DNA of 64,000 nt, from contig NZ_JABCJE010000004.1 in assembly GCF_013377535.1 (NCBI RefSeq), positions 1 to 64,000 on the forward strand. The letters are read 5' to 3'. Under the pieces are notes generated by a model, which saw only the letters and a list, made by a program, of their open reading frames with translations, was not told the DNA's origin and ran no database searches. Positions within the stretch are counted from its first letter, which is position 1. Each line of letters begins with the position of its first letter. The position numbers and the translations under genes were made by a program. Source of the DNA: Donghicola mangrovi. GTDB lineage: Bacteria; Pseudomonadota; Alphaproteobacteria; Rhodobacterales; Rhodobacteraceae. This document shows, piece after piece, positions 1 through 8,257 of this stretch.

Positions 1-105
1 TGTCTTGAGGCTCACATAGACCGAGGTCCGGTCCTCGACGCTCTGGAATCTGACGGGAACACGCCGCCGCAAATGATACACACCACCGCGTTTGACGACC
101 GACAT
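1..105 (-). CDS. Tyrosine recombinase (phage/island integrase), N-terminal fragment
   Basis: The first 35 codons of a gene that reads leftwards out of the window. The start is ATG at 105, preceded by a GGAGG ribosome-binding site. The visible peptide begins MSVVKRGGVYHLRRRVP and continues with a beta-strand-like stretch (SVYVSLKT). That is the typical N-terminus (DUF6538-like) of integrases of the phage integrase family, which catalyse site-specific integration and excision. The catalytic R-H-R-Y residues lie outside the window, so activity cannot be judged. The gene points away from the 3' end of tRNA-Ser about 145 bp off, the usual layout of an element integrated into a tRNA gene. The family call rests on a short fragment plus context. 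Confidence 0.72.
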   Translation of the reverse strand, partial: MSVVKRGGVYHLRRRVPVRFQSVEDRTSVYVSLKT

Positions 106-140
106 TCCGCGCCCTCCACACCAGTTCTGTGATGCAGATT

Positions 141-164
141 GTGTGGCAAAATGTGTGGCAAAAC
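141..164. repeat. Tandem 12-bp direct repeat beside the integrase
   Basis: GTGTGGCAAAAT at 141-152 is followed directly by GTGTGGCAAAAC at 153-164, differing only at the last base. The pair lies between the integrase start and the tRNA-Ser 3' end. Direct repeats of this size near an att site often serve as arm-type binding sites for an integrase or excisionase. That role here is inference. Confidence 0.6.
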
Positions 165-237
165 AAGGCTACCGGCGGACCGGATGAACGGCAGCGCAGT
201 GTAACTTATTGATATGTATGGGTATATAAATTTTTAA

Positions 238-252
238 GCCACGTTTAGTGGC
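238..252 (-). terminator. Hairpin at the 3' end of tRNA-Ser
   Basis: Read on the minus strand, GCCAC-TAAAC-GTGGC forms a 5-bp stem whose 5' arm is the last bases of the tRNA (the encoded CCA). It is followed by TTAAAAATTTAT. It may terminate the tRNA transcript, but the following run of T is interrupted. The same bases lie at the presumed integration junction. Confidence 0.35.
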
Positions 253-338
253 GGAGGCTCAGGGATTCGAACCCTGGGGACGCTCTCACGCCCAACGGTT
301 TTCAAGACCGCCGCAATCGACCACTCTGCCAAACCTCC
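249..338 (-). tRNA. tRNA-Ser (anticodon UGA)
   Basis: A 90-nt tRNA with a 7-bp acceptor stem (GGAGGTT pairing with AGCCTCC), discriminator G and an encoded CCA. The anticodon loop CTTGAAA gives anticodon UGA (plus-strand tca at 302-304). A long variable arm typical of serine tRNAs and a TTCGAAT T-loop are present. Its 3' end faces the integrase gene, so this tRNA is the probable attachment site of the element to the left; the gene itself appears intact. Confidence 0.95.
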
Positions 339-546
339 GTGGTTCGCAGGGGTTACCCCGCCGCGTTCGATTCGGAAAGACCCGTTCCGCACCAAAAGGT
401 TGGTGAATTTCTGCCCATCCGGCGCGGCGCACTTCCCAACAGCGGGAGCTTTCATTAAAGTTAAGCCAGCTTTGCCTTGGTCGAATGGCAGGCGCGTAAC
501 AAATAACGGCGGCGCAAAAGACGCCGCAGGCAGAGGGCAGTTCTGA

Positions 547-1386
547 ATGGCTCGGATTTTGGTGAAACGCACCTTGGTGGGGATAGCCGCACTTTCGCTG
601 GTTGCGGGATGCATGGAAGGGGTCAACCCCCTGTCCAAAAAGGGAGAGGGCGCTGCCGCCATCGCCTCGGGCCAGACGTCGCGTCGGGTAGAGCGTGATG
701 TCGAAGCGCCCGATGTCTTTCAGGTCAGCGAAAAAGGCCTGTGGGACGGACGCCCCTCTCTCGGGGGTGTGTGGGTTGCCCATCCCGACGTCAAAGAGCC
801 CGAGCGTGTGATCATCCGTAACGAAAGCAACGGCTCGTTCGTGATCGGCGCCCTGTTCCGCCGCGAACGCGCCAATGCCGGACCTCGCCTCGAGGTGTCG
901 TCTGATGCGGCCGCTGCGCTGGGTCTGCTGGCCGGTGCGCCCGCGGATATCACCGTGACCGCCCTGCGCCGCGAAGAGAACGCCGAGCCCGAAGCAGAAG
1001 CCGTAATCGCCGATGCGCCCATGGCCGAAGGATCGGAAATCGCAGCCCCCGAAGCGGTGGAAACCGCAACGCTGGACCCGATTGCCGCTGCCGAAGCCGC
1101 GATCGACGCCCCTGCCCCCGTGGCCGCCGCGCCCGTTCCGGCCAAGAGCGACATCAGCAAACCCTATGTCCAGCTCGGCATCTTCAGCGTTCAGGCGAAC
1201 GCTGACCGCACCGCCGACAAGATGCGCAAGATCGGCCTGACCCCCGAGGTTCACGAATCCTCGATCAAGGGGAAAACCTTCTGGCGCGTGGTTGTCGGCC
1301 CTGCCATGACCGCAGCGGAACGCGCGGACATTCTGGCCAAGGTTAAGGCCGAAGGTTTCGCCGACGCCTATTCTGTAACGGACTGA
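547..1386 (+). CDS. SPOR-domain lipoprotein
   Basis: A 279-residue exported protein. The N-terminal hydrophobic segment ends in a lipobox (LVAGC, Cys22), so it is probably lipidated and membrane anchored. The middle is rich in Ala, Glu and Pro and looks disordered. The last ~75 residues (from KPYVQLGIFSV) match the SPOR domain, which binds denuded glycan strands of peptidoglycan at division or remodelling sites. It lies 23 bp before a D,D-carboxypeptidase gene, which fits a joint role in cell-wall work. The exact physiological role is inferred. Confidence 0.85.
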   Translation: MARILVKRTLVGIAALSLVAGCMEGVNPLSKKGEGAAAIASGQTSRRVERDVEAPDVFQVSEKGLWDGRPSLGGVWVAHPDVKEPERVIIRNESNGSFVIGALFRRERANAGPRLEVSSDAAAALGLLAGAPADITVTALRREENAEPEAEAVIADAPMAEGSEIAAPEAVETATLDPIAAAEAAIDAPAPVAAAPVPAKSDISKPYVQLGIFSVQANADRTADKMRKIGLTPEVHESSIKGKTFWRVVVGPAMTAAERADILAKVKAEGFADAYSVTD

Positions 1387-1409
1387 CCCCAGCCCGGAGG
1401 AAATGATAC

Positions 1410-2570
1410 ATGCGTAATCTGCTAATGATCGCAGCCCTTGTGGCCTCGACCGCCCTGCCCGCGTTTGCCTTTGATACCCAGGCGCGGGCGGCCTATGTCT
1501 ATGACCAGACCACGGGCACGGTGCTGCTGTCGAAAAACGCCGACCAATCCCTGCCGCCGGCGTCCATGTCCAAGCTGATGACGCTGTATATGACCTTCGA
1601 GGCGCTCGGGGATGGCCGCCTGACCCTGAACGAACGCCTGCCGGTGTCCGAACACGCCATGAGCTATGGCGGCTCGACCATGTTTCTGGACACCACCGAC
1701 CGCGTCGCCGTCGAGGACCTGATCAAGGGCGTGATCGTCCTGTCGGGCAACGACGCCTGCGCCGTTCTGGCCGAGGCTCTGTCCCCCGACGGAACCGAGG
1801 CCGGGTTCGCCCGCATGATGACCGAACGCGCCAAGCAGATCGGCCTGACCCAATCGACCTTTGCGAACTCGAACGGTTGGCCCGCGCCCGGTCACCGCAT
1901 GAGCATGAAGGATCTGGTCGTGCTGGCCGATCATCTGATGCAGGACTTCCCGCAGTACTATGCGCTGTTCTCGCAGCGCGAATTCGCCTTTGATGGCCGT
2001 GCGCCACAGAACACCCGCAACCGCAACCCGCTTCTGGCGCTGAACATCGGCGCGGATGGCCTGAAGACCGGCCACACCGAAGAGGCCGGTTATGGCTTGG
2101 TCGGGTCGGCCAAACAGGGTGAACGCCGTGTGATCTTTGCCATGAGCGGTCTGGCCAGCCAGCAAGCCCGCGCCGAAGAGGCCGAGCGCGTTGCCACTTG
2201 GGCCTTCCGCCAGTTTGCCGAACGTCATATCGCGGACCCCAAAAACCCTTTGGCCACAGCCAAGGTATGGATGGGCAACGAAACAACCGTTAACCTCGTA
2301 CCGCGAGAGGATGTGCTTTTGCTGCTGCCGATCCTCTCGGGCAATGAAATCCCTGCAGAAGTCATCTATGACAGCCCCGTCGAGGCACCGATCACCGCTG
2401 GCCAGCAACTGGCCGAGCTGGTCCTGCACCCCGAAGGTCTGCCCGAACGCCGCCTGCCCTTGGTCGCTGACCGCAGTGTCGCCCGTGCCGGTTTCGTCGG
2501 CCGCGTGCGCACGGCCGCTCAGGTGCTGATGCGCAAGCTGAACGAACAAGCCGAGGCTGCCGCGAACTGA
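1410..2570 (+). CDS. dacA: D-alanyl-D-alanine carboxypeptidase (PBP5/6 family)
   Basis: A 386-residue penicillin-binding protein of the S11 family that trims the terminal D-Ala from peptidoglycan pentapeptides in the periplasm. It has a cleavable signal peptide (about 1-20, ending AFA). All three active-site motifs are visible: SxxK as S52-M-S-K55, SGN at 112-114 and KTG at 219-221. The C-terminal ~100 residues fit the PBP5 C-terminal domain. The start follows a GGAGG site. The stop overlaps the next start (TGATG), so it is probably translationally coupled to tmk. The dacA/dacC/dacF sub-type is not resolved. Confidence 0.93.
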   Translation: MRNLLMIAALVASTALPAFAFDTQARAAYVYDQTTGTVLLSKNADQSLPPASMSKLMTLYMTFEALGDGRLTLNERLPVSEHAMSYGGSTMFLDTTDRVAVEDLIKGVIVLSGNDACAVLAEALSPDGTEAGFARMMTERAKQIGLTQSTFANSNGWPAPGHRMSMKDLVVLADHLMQDFPQYYALFSQREFAFDGRAPQNTRNRNPLLALNIGADGLKTGHTEEAGYGLVGSAKQGERRVIFAMSGLASQQARAEEAERVATWAFRQFAERHIADPKNPLATAKVWMGNETTVNLVPREDVLLLLPILSGNEIPAEVIYDSPVEAPITAGQQLAELVLHPEGLPERRLPLVADRSVARAGFVGRVRTAAQVLMRKLNEQAEAAAN

Positions 2571-3208
2571 TGGCACAGGACATCGCCCCGAAGGGGCTCT
2601 TCGTCACCTTCGAGGGCATTGACGGGTCTGGGAAATCCACTCAGGCCCGTTTGCTGGCCGAGGCCCTGCGGGCCGAGGGCTGCGATGTGGTCCTGACCCG
2701 CGAACCCGGCGGCAGCCCCGGCGCCGAGGAAATCCGCGCCCTTGTCCTGCAAGGGGACAAAGACCGCTGGAGCGCCGAGACCGAACTGCTGCTCTTTACC
2801 GCCGCCCGCCGCGATCATCTGGAGCGCGTGATCAATCCCGTGACCGAACGGGGCGCAACGGTAATCTGCGACCGCTTTGCCGACAGCACCCGCATGTATC
2901 AGGGCCTGAGCCGTGGCGACCTACGCGCCAAGGTGGACACCCTGCACGCGCTGATGATCGGCCGCGAACCGGACCTGACCATTCTCGTGGACATGCCGCC
3001 CGAAGTGGGCCTGAGCCGCGCCTTAGGCCGCCAAGGGGTCGAGGAACGCTTTGAAAGCATGGGGCTAGAACTACAGCAGAAGATGCGCGATGGGTTTCTG
3101 GCGCTGGCCGCCGAATTCCCCGCCCGCTTCCGCGTGGTGAACGGCGACCAACCGATCGAGGCGGTCAGCGCCGACATCCGCGCCCTCTATGACGAGGCCC
3201 GCGCATGA
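2570..3208 (+). CDS. tmk: Thymidylate kinase
   Basis: A 212-residue dTMP kinase that phosphorylates dTMP to dTDP for DNA synthesis. The P-loop EGIDGSGKST (15-24), the TREPGG motif and the CDRFADST motif are all present at normal spacing, and the length is normal for the family. It overlaps dacA by one base and holB by four, so the run dacA-tmk-holB-tatD reads as one operon. The tmk-holB pairing is common across bacteria. Confidence 0.97.
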   Translation: MAQDIAPKGLFVTFEGIDGSGKSTQARLLAEALRAEGCDVVLTREPGGSPGAEEIRALVLQGDKDRWSAETELLLFTAARRDHLERVINPVTERGATVICDRFADSTRMYQGLSRGDLRAKVDTLHALMIGREPDLTILVDMPPEVGLSRALGRQGVEERFESMGLELQQKMRDGFLALAAEFPARFRVVNGDQPIEAVSADIRALYDEARA

Positions 3209-4350
3209 GGGCGGTCGAGGTTCCCGAGGACGACCTGATCCCCGAGGCCGACCGCGTCGAAGGGGCCCCGCACCCGCGCGAAACCCCCATTCTGATTGGC
3301 CACCCCGAGGCCGAGCAAGCCTTTCTGGATTCGTTCAACAGCGGACGTCTGCACCACGGCTGGCTGATCAGCGGCCCCCAAGGGGTCGGCAAGGCCACCT
3401 TCGCGTGGCAGATCGCCAAGTTCCTGCTGTCCCAGCCCTTGGACGATGACGGTGGGCTTTTCGGCGCGCCGCCGCCCCCCACCAGTCTGCGCAACGCGCC
3501 GGATCATCCGGTCGCGCAACAGGTCATCGCCCTGTCCGAGCCGGGCCTGTTCCTGCTGCGCCGGGGCTGGAACGACAAGACCAAGAAGCTCAAGTCCATG
3601 ATCACCGTGGACGAAGTGCGCAAGCTGCACGGGTTCTTTGGCATGTCCGCCGTGGATGGCCGCCGCCGCGTGGTCATCGTGGACGCCGCCGACGAAATGA
3701 ACGTGCAGGCCGCCAACGCGATCCTGAAAATGCTCGAGGAACCGCCCGCCCGCACCACGATCCTGCTGATCGCGCACCAGCCCTCTCGGCTGTTGCCTAC
3801 GATCCGGTCGCGCTGCCGCGAACTGCGCCTGCGCCCGCTGGAAGCTGGCGATATGTCTGCCGCCCTGTATCAGGCTGGCGCGGAACCCGAGGATGAGGCA
3901 GCCGCTCTGGCCACCCTGTCTGGCGGGTCCGTGGGCGGGGCGATGCGTCTGATCCGGTTGGACGGGCTGAAGCTCTATGAGCAGCTGATCACCCTGATGG
4001 GCACCATGCCCCGCTTGGACCACGGCGCCGCGATCAAGCTGGCCGACCATCTGGCCGCCCGCGGCAACGAGGCAAAGCTGGAGCTGTTTGAAACCCTGCT
4101 GGATCTGGCGCTGGCCCGCATGGCCCGTCAGGGCAGCATCGGCATGGCCGCCGCCCTGCCCGCCACCGGCCACGAATCCCAAGTGTTCGACAAACTGGCG
4201 CCCGATCCTTGGGCAGCGCGCAAATGGGCTGATAACGCACAGGACCTGTTGGCACGTTTCCGACATGGACGGGCGGTGAACCTTGACCCTTCCGCGCTCA
4301 TCCTAGATACGCTGTTTCGTATGAACAGTACGGCAGCGGGTGGAGCATGA
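3205..4350 (+). CDS. holB: DNA polymerase III subunit delta'
   Basis: A 381-residue clamp-loader subunit that, with the delta and tau/gamma subunits, loads the beta clamp during replication. It has an AAA+-like N-terminal domain with a P-loop relic GPQGVGKAT (57-65) and a region with conserved ANAILKMLEEPP, a hallmark of delta' and gamma subunits. The stretch SRCRELRLRPL matches the usual sensor region. It is longer than the E. coli protein (about 334 aa), as in other alphaproteobacteria. Start and stop overlap tmk and tatD by ATGA. Confidence 0.95.
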   Translation: MRAVEVPEDDLIPEADRVEGAPHPRETPILIGHPEAEQAFLDSFNSGRLHHGWLISGPQGVGKATFAWQIAKFLLSQPLDDDGGLFGAPPPPTSLRNAPDHPVAQQVIALSEPGLFLLRRGWNDKTKKLKSMITVDEVRKLHGFFGMSAVDGRRRVVIVDAADEMNVQAANAILKMLEEPPARTTILLIAHQPSRLLPTIRSRCRELRLRPLEAGDMSAALYQAGAEPEDEAAALATLSGGSVGGAMRLIRLDGLKLYEQLITLMGTMPRLDHGAAIKLADHLAARGNEAKLELFETLLDLALARMARQGSIGMAAALPATGHESQVFDKLAPDPWAARKWADNAQDLLARFRHGRAVNLDPSALILDTLFRMNSTAAGGA

Positions 4351-5153
4351 GCGCTAAAGCAGAAATCACCGACAGTCACTGCCATCTGGATTTCCCCGAT
4401 TTCGACGGTGAGCTGGACCAGATCGTCGAACGCGCCCTTGCGGCCGGGGTCACCCGGATGGTGTCGATTTGCACCAAACTCCATCAGGAGCCCCGCGTTC
4501 GCCAGATCGCTGAAACCTATCCGCAGGTGTTCTACACCTTTGGCGTCCACCCCATGAGCGCGGCCGAACACCCCGCCGTGACCGTGGACCAGCTGCTAGA
4601 GCTGACCAAGCACCCGAAAATGGTGGGCATCGGCGAGACCGGTCTGGACTACTACTACACCGCCGAAAGCGCGCAGGTGCAGCAGGACAGCCTGCGCATC
4701 CACATCGCCGCGGCCCGTCAGAGCGGCCTGCCCCTGATCATCCACGCCCGTTCGGCGGACGATGACATGGCCCGCATACTGACCGAGGAATACAAGAACG
4801 GCGCCTATAACTGCGTGATGCACTGCTTCTCCAGCTCTGCGGAACTGGGCCGTGCCGCGCTGGATCTGGGCTTCTATCTGTCGATGTCTGGCATCGCGGC
4901 CTTCCCCAAGAGCCAAGAGCTGCGCGATATCTTTGCCTCTGCCCCGCTGGACCGGATTTTGCTGGAAACCGACAGCCCCTATCTGGCGCCGCCGCCCTAT
5001 CGCGGCAAACGCAACGAGCCGTCCTATACCGTACACACCGCCCAAAAAGGCGCCGATGTGTTCGGCCTGAGCTATGAAGAATTCGCCGCCGCGACGCAGG
5101 CCAATTTCGAGCGCCTGTTCTCCAAGGTCGTGGCCTATCAAGAGGCCGCGTAA
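4347..5153 (+). CDS. tatD: TatD family metal-dependent hydrolase
   Basis: A 268-residue TIM-barrel metallohydrolase of the TatD/YcfH family (3'-5' exonuclease or DNA-repair nuclease activity is reported for members). The metal-binding HxH is in DSHCHLDF (residues 9-16), IGETGLDYY supplies the conserved Glu, and LLETDSPYLAP the C-terminal Asp. It overlaps the holB stop by four bases and is followed without spacing by an MBL-fold gene. The tmk-holB-tatD-MBL order is frequent in proteobacteria. The substrate in vivo is not known from sequence. Confidence 0.93.
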   Translation: MSAKAEITDSHCHLDFPDFDGELDQIVERALAAGVTRMVSICTKLHQEPRVRQIAETYPQVFYTFGVHPMSAAEHPAVTVDQLLELTKHPKMVGIGETGLDYYYTAESAQVQQDSLRIHIAAARQSGLPLIIHARSADDDMARILTEEYKNGAYNCVMHCFSSSAELGRAALDLGFYLSMSGIAAFPKSQELRDIFASAPLDRILLETDSPYLAPPPYRGKRNEPSYTVHTAQKGADVFGLSYEEFAAATQANFERLFSKVVAYQEAA

Positions 5154-5951
5154 ATGGCCGAGCTGCGCTTTACCATTCTGGGCTGTGGATCATCGGGCGG
5201 CGTGCCGCGGATTGGCGGGCATTGGGGCGAATGCGACCCCAAGAACCCCAAGAACATCCGCCGCCGCTGCTCCCTCTTGGTCGAGCGCGAGACCGATTAC
5301 GGCATCACCCGTGTGCTGATCGACACCACCCCCGATATGCGGGCGCAGTTGGTCAGCGCCGGTGTCGGGGAACTGGACGGCGTGGTCTATACCCACGCCC
5401 ACGCGGACCACACCCACGGGATCGACGACCTGCGCCAAGTGGTCTTTAACATCGGCCGCCAACTGGATGTCTGGGCCGACGGGGACACGCAGGACAGCCT
5501 GCTGGGGCGCTTTAGCTATGCGTTTGTGCAGCCCGAAGGGTCGCCCTATCCGTCGATCCTGAACATGCACACCATTCGCGGGCCGATCACCATCACCGGC
5601 GCGGGCGGGGACATCACCTTTACCCCGTTCAAAGTCGAGCACGGCAGCATCGACGCGCTGGGCTTCCGCATCAAAGACGTCGCCTATCTACCTGATGTAT
5701 CAGAGATTTATGACGATGCGTGGGCCACGCTGAAACAGCTGGACTGCTGGATCGTCGACGCCCTGCGCCGCAAGCCGCACCCGACCCATGCCCACCTTGC
5801 CAAGGCGCTGGAATGGATCGAGCGGATGCAGCCGCGCACAGCCGTTTTGACCAATATGCATATCGACCTTGATTACGAGGACGTTGCAGCCGAGACGCCA
5901 GAACATGTATCCCCTGCATATGATGGCATGGTCCTAAGGTATCCCGATTAA
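5154..5951 (+). CDS. MBL-fold metallo-hydrolase (PhnP-like)
   Basis: A 265-residue metallo-beta-lactamase-fold enzyme. It has an N-terminal ILGCGSSGGVPR strand-loop and the zinc motif THAHADHTHG (HxHxDH), followed by IDDLR. This arrangement resembles the PhnP / cyclic phosphodiesterase branch. A Cys-rich stretch near residues 24-42 may bind structural zinc, as in PhnP. The ATG follows the tatD stop directly. No phn (phosphonate) genes are nearby, so a phosphonate role is not supported; it is probably a general phosphodiesterase. Confidence 0.88.
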   Translation: MAELRFTILGCGSSGGVPRIGGHWGECDPKNPKNIRRRCSLLVERETDYGITRVLIDTTPDMRAQLVSAGVGELDGVVYTHAHADHTHGIDDLRQVVFNIGRQLDVWADGDTQDSLLGRFSYAFVQPEGSPYPSILNMHTIRGPITITGAGGDITFTPFKVEHGSIDALGFRIKDVAYLPDVSEIYDDAWATLKQLDCWIVDALRRKPHPTHAHLAKALEWIERMQPRTAVLTNMHIDLDYEDVAAETPEHVSPAYDGMVLRYPD

Positions 5952-6881
5952 ATGCAAATCCTTCTCGAAGTCATTGTCCCCGTTTTTATCGTCATTGGCT
6001 TCGGGTATCTGGTCACCTGGCGCAAACTGTTCTCGGACAATGCGGTCGACGGGATCATGCGCTTTGCCCAGAACTTTGCCGTGCCTTGCCTGCTGTTCCG
6101 CGGGATTTCACGGCTGGATCTGGGGGCGAACTTTGACTTCAACCTGCTCAGCAGCTTTTACGGCGGCGCGGTCAGCGGGTTTGTGATCGGCCTTCTGGCG
6201 GCGCGCTATGTGTTCAAGCGCGACTGGGAGGATGCGGTCGCCATCGGCTTTTGCTGCCTGTTTTCGAACTCGCTCCTGCTGGGGATTCCGATCACCGAGC
6301 GCGCCTATGGCCCCGAGGCCCTGACCAACAACTACGCGATCATCGCGATGCACTCGCCGTTCTGCTACGCGATCGGCATCACCGCGATGGAGATCGTGCG
6401 CGCCCAAGGGGCCAGCCCCACCACCATCGCGCCCAAGGTGCTGAAGGCGATGTTCCGCAACCCCCTGATCCTTGGCATCAGCGTGGGTCTGTTCGTGAAC
6501 CTGACCGGCATCACCCTGCCCATGCCCCTGAACGACGCGATCGACATGATGATCCGCTCGGCCATTCCGGTGGCACTGTTCGGCCTTGGCGGGGTTCTGT
6601 ACCGTTACCGCCCCGAGGGCGACCTCAAGACGATCTTCTTTGTCTGCTTTGTCTCGCTGGTGGTGCACCCGTCGATTTCGTGGACCCTTGGCCACCTGCA
6701 GAACCTGACCGTGGAACAAACCCGTTCGCTGATCCTGACGGCCTCTATGGCGCCGGGAGTGAACGCCTATCTGTTCGCGAACATGTATGGGCGGGCGCGG
6801 CGCGTTGCGGCCTCCAGCGTGTTGCTGGCGACCGCGGGTTCGATCATCACCGTCTGGGGTTGGCTGTCGGTCCTGCCTTAA
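5952..6881 (+). CDS. AEC family (auxin efflux carrier-like) transporter
   Basis: A 309-residue integral membrane protein with about ten hydrophobic segments in the two-half arrangement of the AEC / bile-acid symporter-like fold. Conserved family features include NFAVPCLLFRG in the first repeat, an NSLLLGIP segment and the C-terminal ASMAPGVNAYLFA. Bacterial members export or import small carboxylates such as malonate or malate; the substrate here is unknown. It starts immediately after the MBL gene and ends in a 3-base convergent overlap with the rhodanese gene. Confidence 0.88.
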   Translation: MQILLEVIVPVFIVIGFGYLVTWRKLFSDNAVDGIMRFAQNFAVPCLLFRGISRLDLGANFDFNLLSSFYGGAVSGFVIGLLAARYVFKRDWEDAVAIGFCCLFSNSLLLGIPITERAYGPEALTNNYAIIAMHSPFCYAIGITAMEIVRAQGASPTTIAPKVLKAMFRNPLILGISVGLFVNLTGITLPMPLNDAIDMMIRSAIPVALFGLGGVLYRYRPEGDLKTIFFVCFVSLVVHPSISWTLGHLQNLTVEQTRSLILTASMAPGVNAYLFANMYGRARRVAASSVLLATAGSIITVWGWLSVLP

Positions 6882-7261
6882 TCGCGGGTCTCAATCGGTA
6901 GCGCAGCCTCTCGCCACGCGGTGAAACCGCCGCGAAGGGACGCGCATTTCAGCCCCATCCGCTGCGCCACCTGCGTCGCCAGCAGCGACCGCCAGCCAGA
7001 GGCGCAGTAGAACACAAACGTCTTGTCCTCAGCAAAATAGGGTTTGTGATAGGGGCTTTCCGGGTCGATCCAGAATTCCAGCATCCCGCGCGGGGCGTGC
7101 CGCGCCCCTTGCACCAGACCGTCCCGCTGTAATTCACGCACATCGCGGATATCGACGAAAACGGTCCCCTCGTCCGCCAGCAAATCCGCTGCCTCGGCCG
7201 GTGTCACCGACCGCACCTGCGCCTCGGCCTCGGCCATAAGTTCTTTGATCCCGACGGGCAT
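6878..7261 (-). CDS. Rhodanese-like domain protein
   Basis: A 127-residue single-domain rhodanese. The active-site loop CASGWR carries the sulfur-accepting Cys at its first position, and VFVDIRDVRE near residue 35 matches the rhodanese start motif. I chose the ATG at 7261 because GGGAGG precedes it; a longer upstream reading lacks a ribosome-binding site. Such proteins transfer sulfane sulfur between thiol carriers. It is divergent from a TauE/SafE-type exporter, which suggests a shared role in sulfur-compound handling (inference). Confidence 0.9.
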   Translation of the reverse strand: MPVGIKELMAEAEAQVRSVTPAEAADLLADEGTVFVDIRDVRELQRDGLVQGARHAPRGMLEFWIDPESPYHKPYFAEDKTFVFYCASGWRSLLATQVAQRMGLKCASLRGGFTAWREAALPIETRD

Positions 7262-7361
7262 GAGTGCCTCCCTTTTTCCTGCCTCTGGGGTCAGCCTAGC
7301 CGCCGTTCCGATGTGACGCGACGGAAAATGCGGAGGCGCGCACAGGTTCTGCGCAAAATCT

Positions 7362-7371
7362 TTGTATACAA
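7362..7371. promoter_or_regulatory. GntR-type operator palindrome
   Basis: TTGTATACAA is a perfect 10-bp palindrome lying 59 bp before the TauE start. A half-site TTGTAT recurs at 7393-7398. This sequence is the common operator core of FCD-type GntR regulators, and such a regulator is encoded just beyond the transporter (8258-8911). Control of the exporter by that regulator is an inference. Confidence 0.6.
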
Positions 7372-7429
7372 TCTTGCAGGATTTCTGTCTTTTTGTATTC
7401 ACCACCTTTGCACCATCATAGGAGCCCCC

Positions 7430-8257
7430 ATGGAACACTTGTCCACCCCCGAACTAGCCATGATTCTGGTTGGCGTGATCGGCACCGCGATCATTGCCGG
7501 TATTCTTGCGGGTCTGTTGGGGGTTGGAGGCGGCATCGTACTGGTGCCGGTGCTGTTCTGGATCCTGTCCCTGACGGACTTTCCGCCGGATCTGTCGATG
7601 CACATGGCGGTGGCGACCTCCTTGGCGACGATCATCTTTACCTCGGTGTCCTCGGCACGCGCGCACCACAAGCGTGGCGGCGTTGACAAATCCCTACTCA
7701 AGCTTTGGGCGCCTGGGATCATTCTGGGGGCCCTGTCTGGCGGTCTGGCGGCGAAATACATCAACGGTGACGGGCTGCGCGGGATTTTCGGGGCCATCGC
7801 CCTGTTGGTCGCGATCAACATGGCGACACCGAAAACGCTGGTTATCTCGGACAAGCTGCCGGGCTCCAAGCTGGTGAACGGCCTGATCTCCTATGTCACG
7901 GGCTTCTTCTCGGCGCTTATGGGGATTGGCGGCGGCACGCTGTCGGTGCCCCTGCTGGTGGCCTTCTCGGTCGAGGTGCGGCGGGCGGTCGGCACGGCCT
8001 CGGCCTTTGGCATTCTGATCGCGGTGCCTGCGGTGATCGGGTTCATCAGCGCCGGTTGGGGGATCGAAGGACGCCCGCCCCTGTCGCTGGGCTATGTGAA
8101 CCTGCTGGCGGCGGGCCTGATCCTGCCATTTACGGTCAGCTTTGCTCCTGTGGGTGCGAAAATCGCCCACAGTGTCGATCCCAAATGGATCAAGCGCGCC
8201 TTCGCCCTGTTTCTGGCGATCACCGCGATCCGGATGCTGATGTCAGTGTTCGGGTAA
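7430..8257 (+). CDS. Sulfite exporter TauE/SafE family protein
   Basis: A 275-residue membrane protein with 7-8 hydrophobic segments. It contains the paired glycine-rich repeats of the TauE/SafE (DUF81) family, GLLGVGGGIVLVP in the first half and ALMGIGGGTLSVP in the second. The ATG at 7430 is chosen because GGAG precedes it; an upstream in-frame start has no such site and would add a basic, non-family N-terminus. Members export sulfite or other C1-C3 sulfonate products. It sits between a rhodanese gene and a GntR regulator, with a GntR-like operator upstream. Confidence 0.9.
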   Translation: MEHLSTPELAMILVGVIGTAIIAGILAGLLGVGGGIVLVPVLFWILSLTDFPPDLSMHMAVATSLATIIFTSVSSARAHHKRGGVDKSLLKLWAPGIILGALSGGLAAKYINGDGLRGIFGAIALLVAINMATPKTLVISDKLPGSKLVNGLISYVTGFFSALMGIGGGTLSVPLLVAFSVEVRRAVGTASAFGILIAVPAVIGFISAGWGIEGRPPLSLGYVNLLAAGLILPFTVSFAPVGAKIAHSVDPKWIKRAFALFLAITAIRMLMSVFG

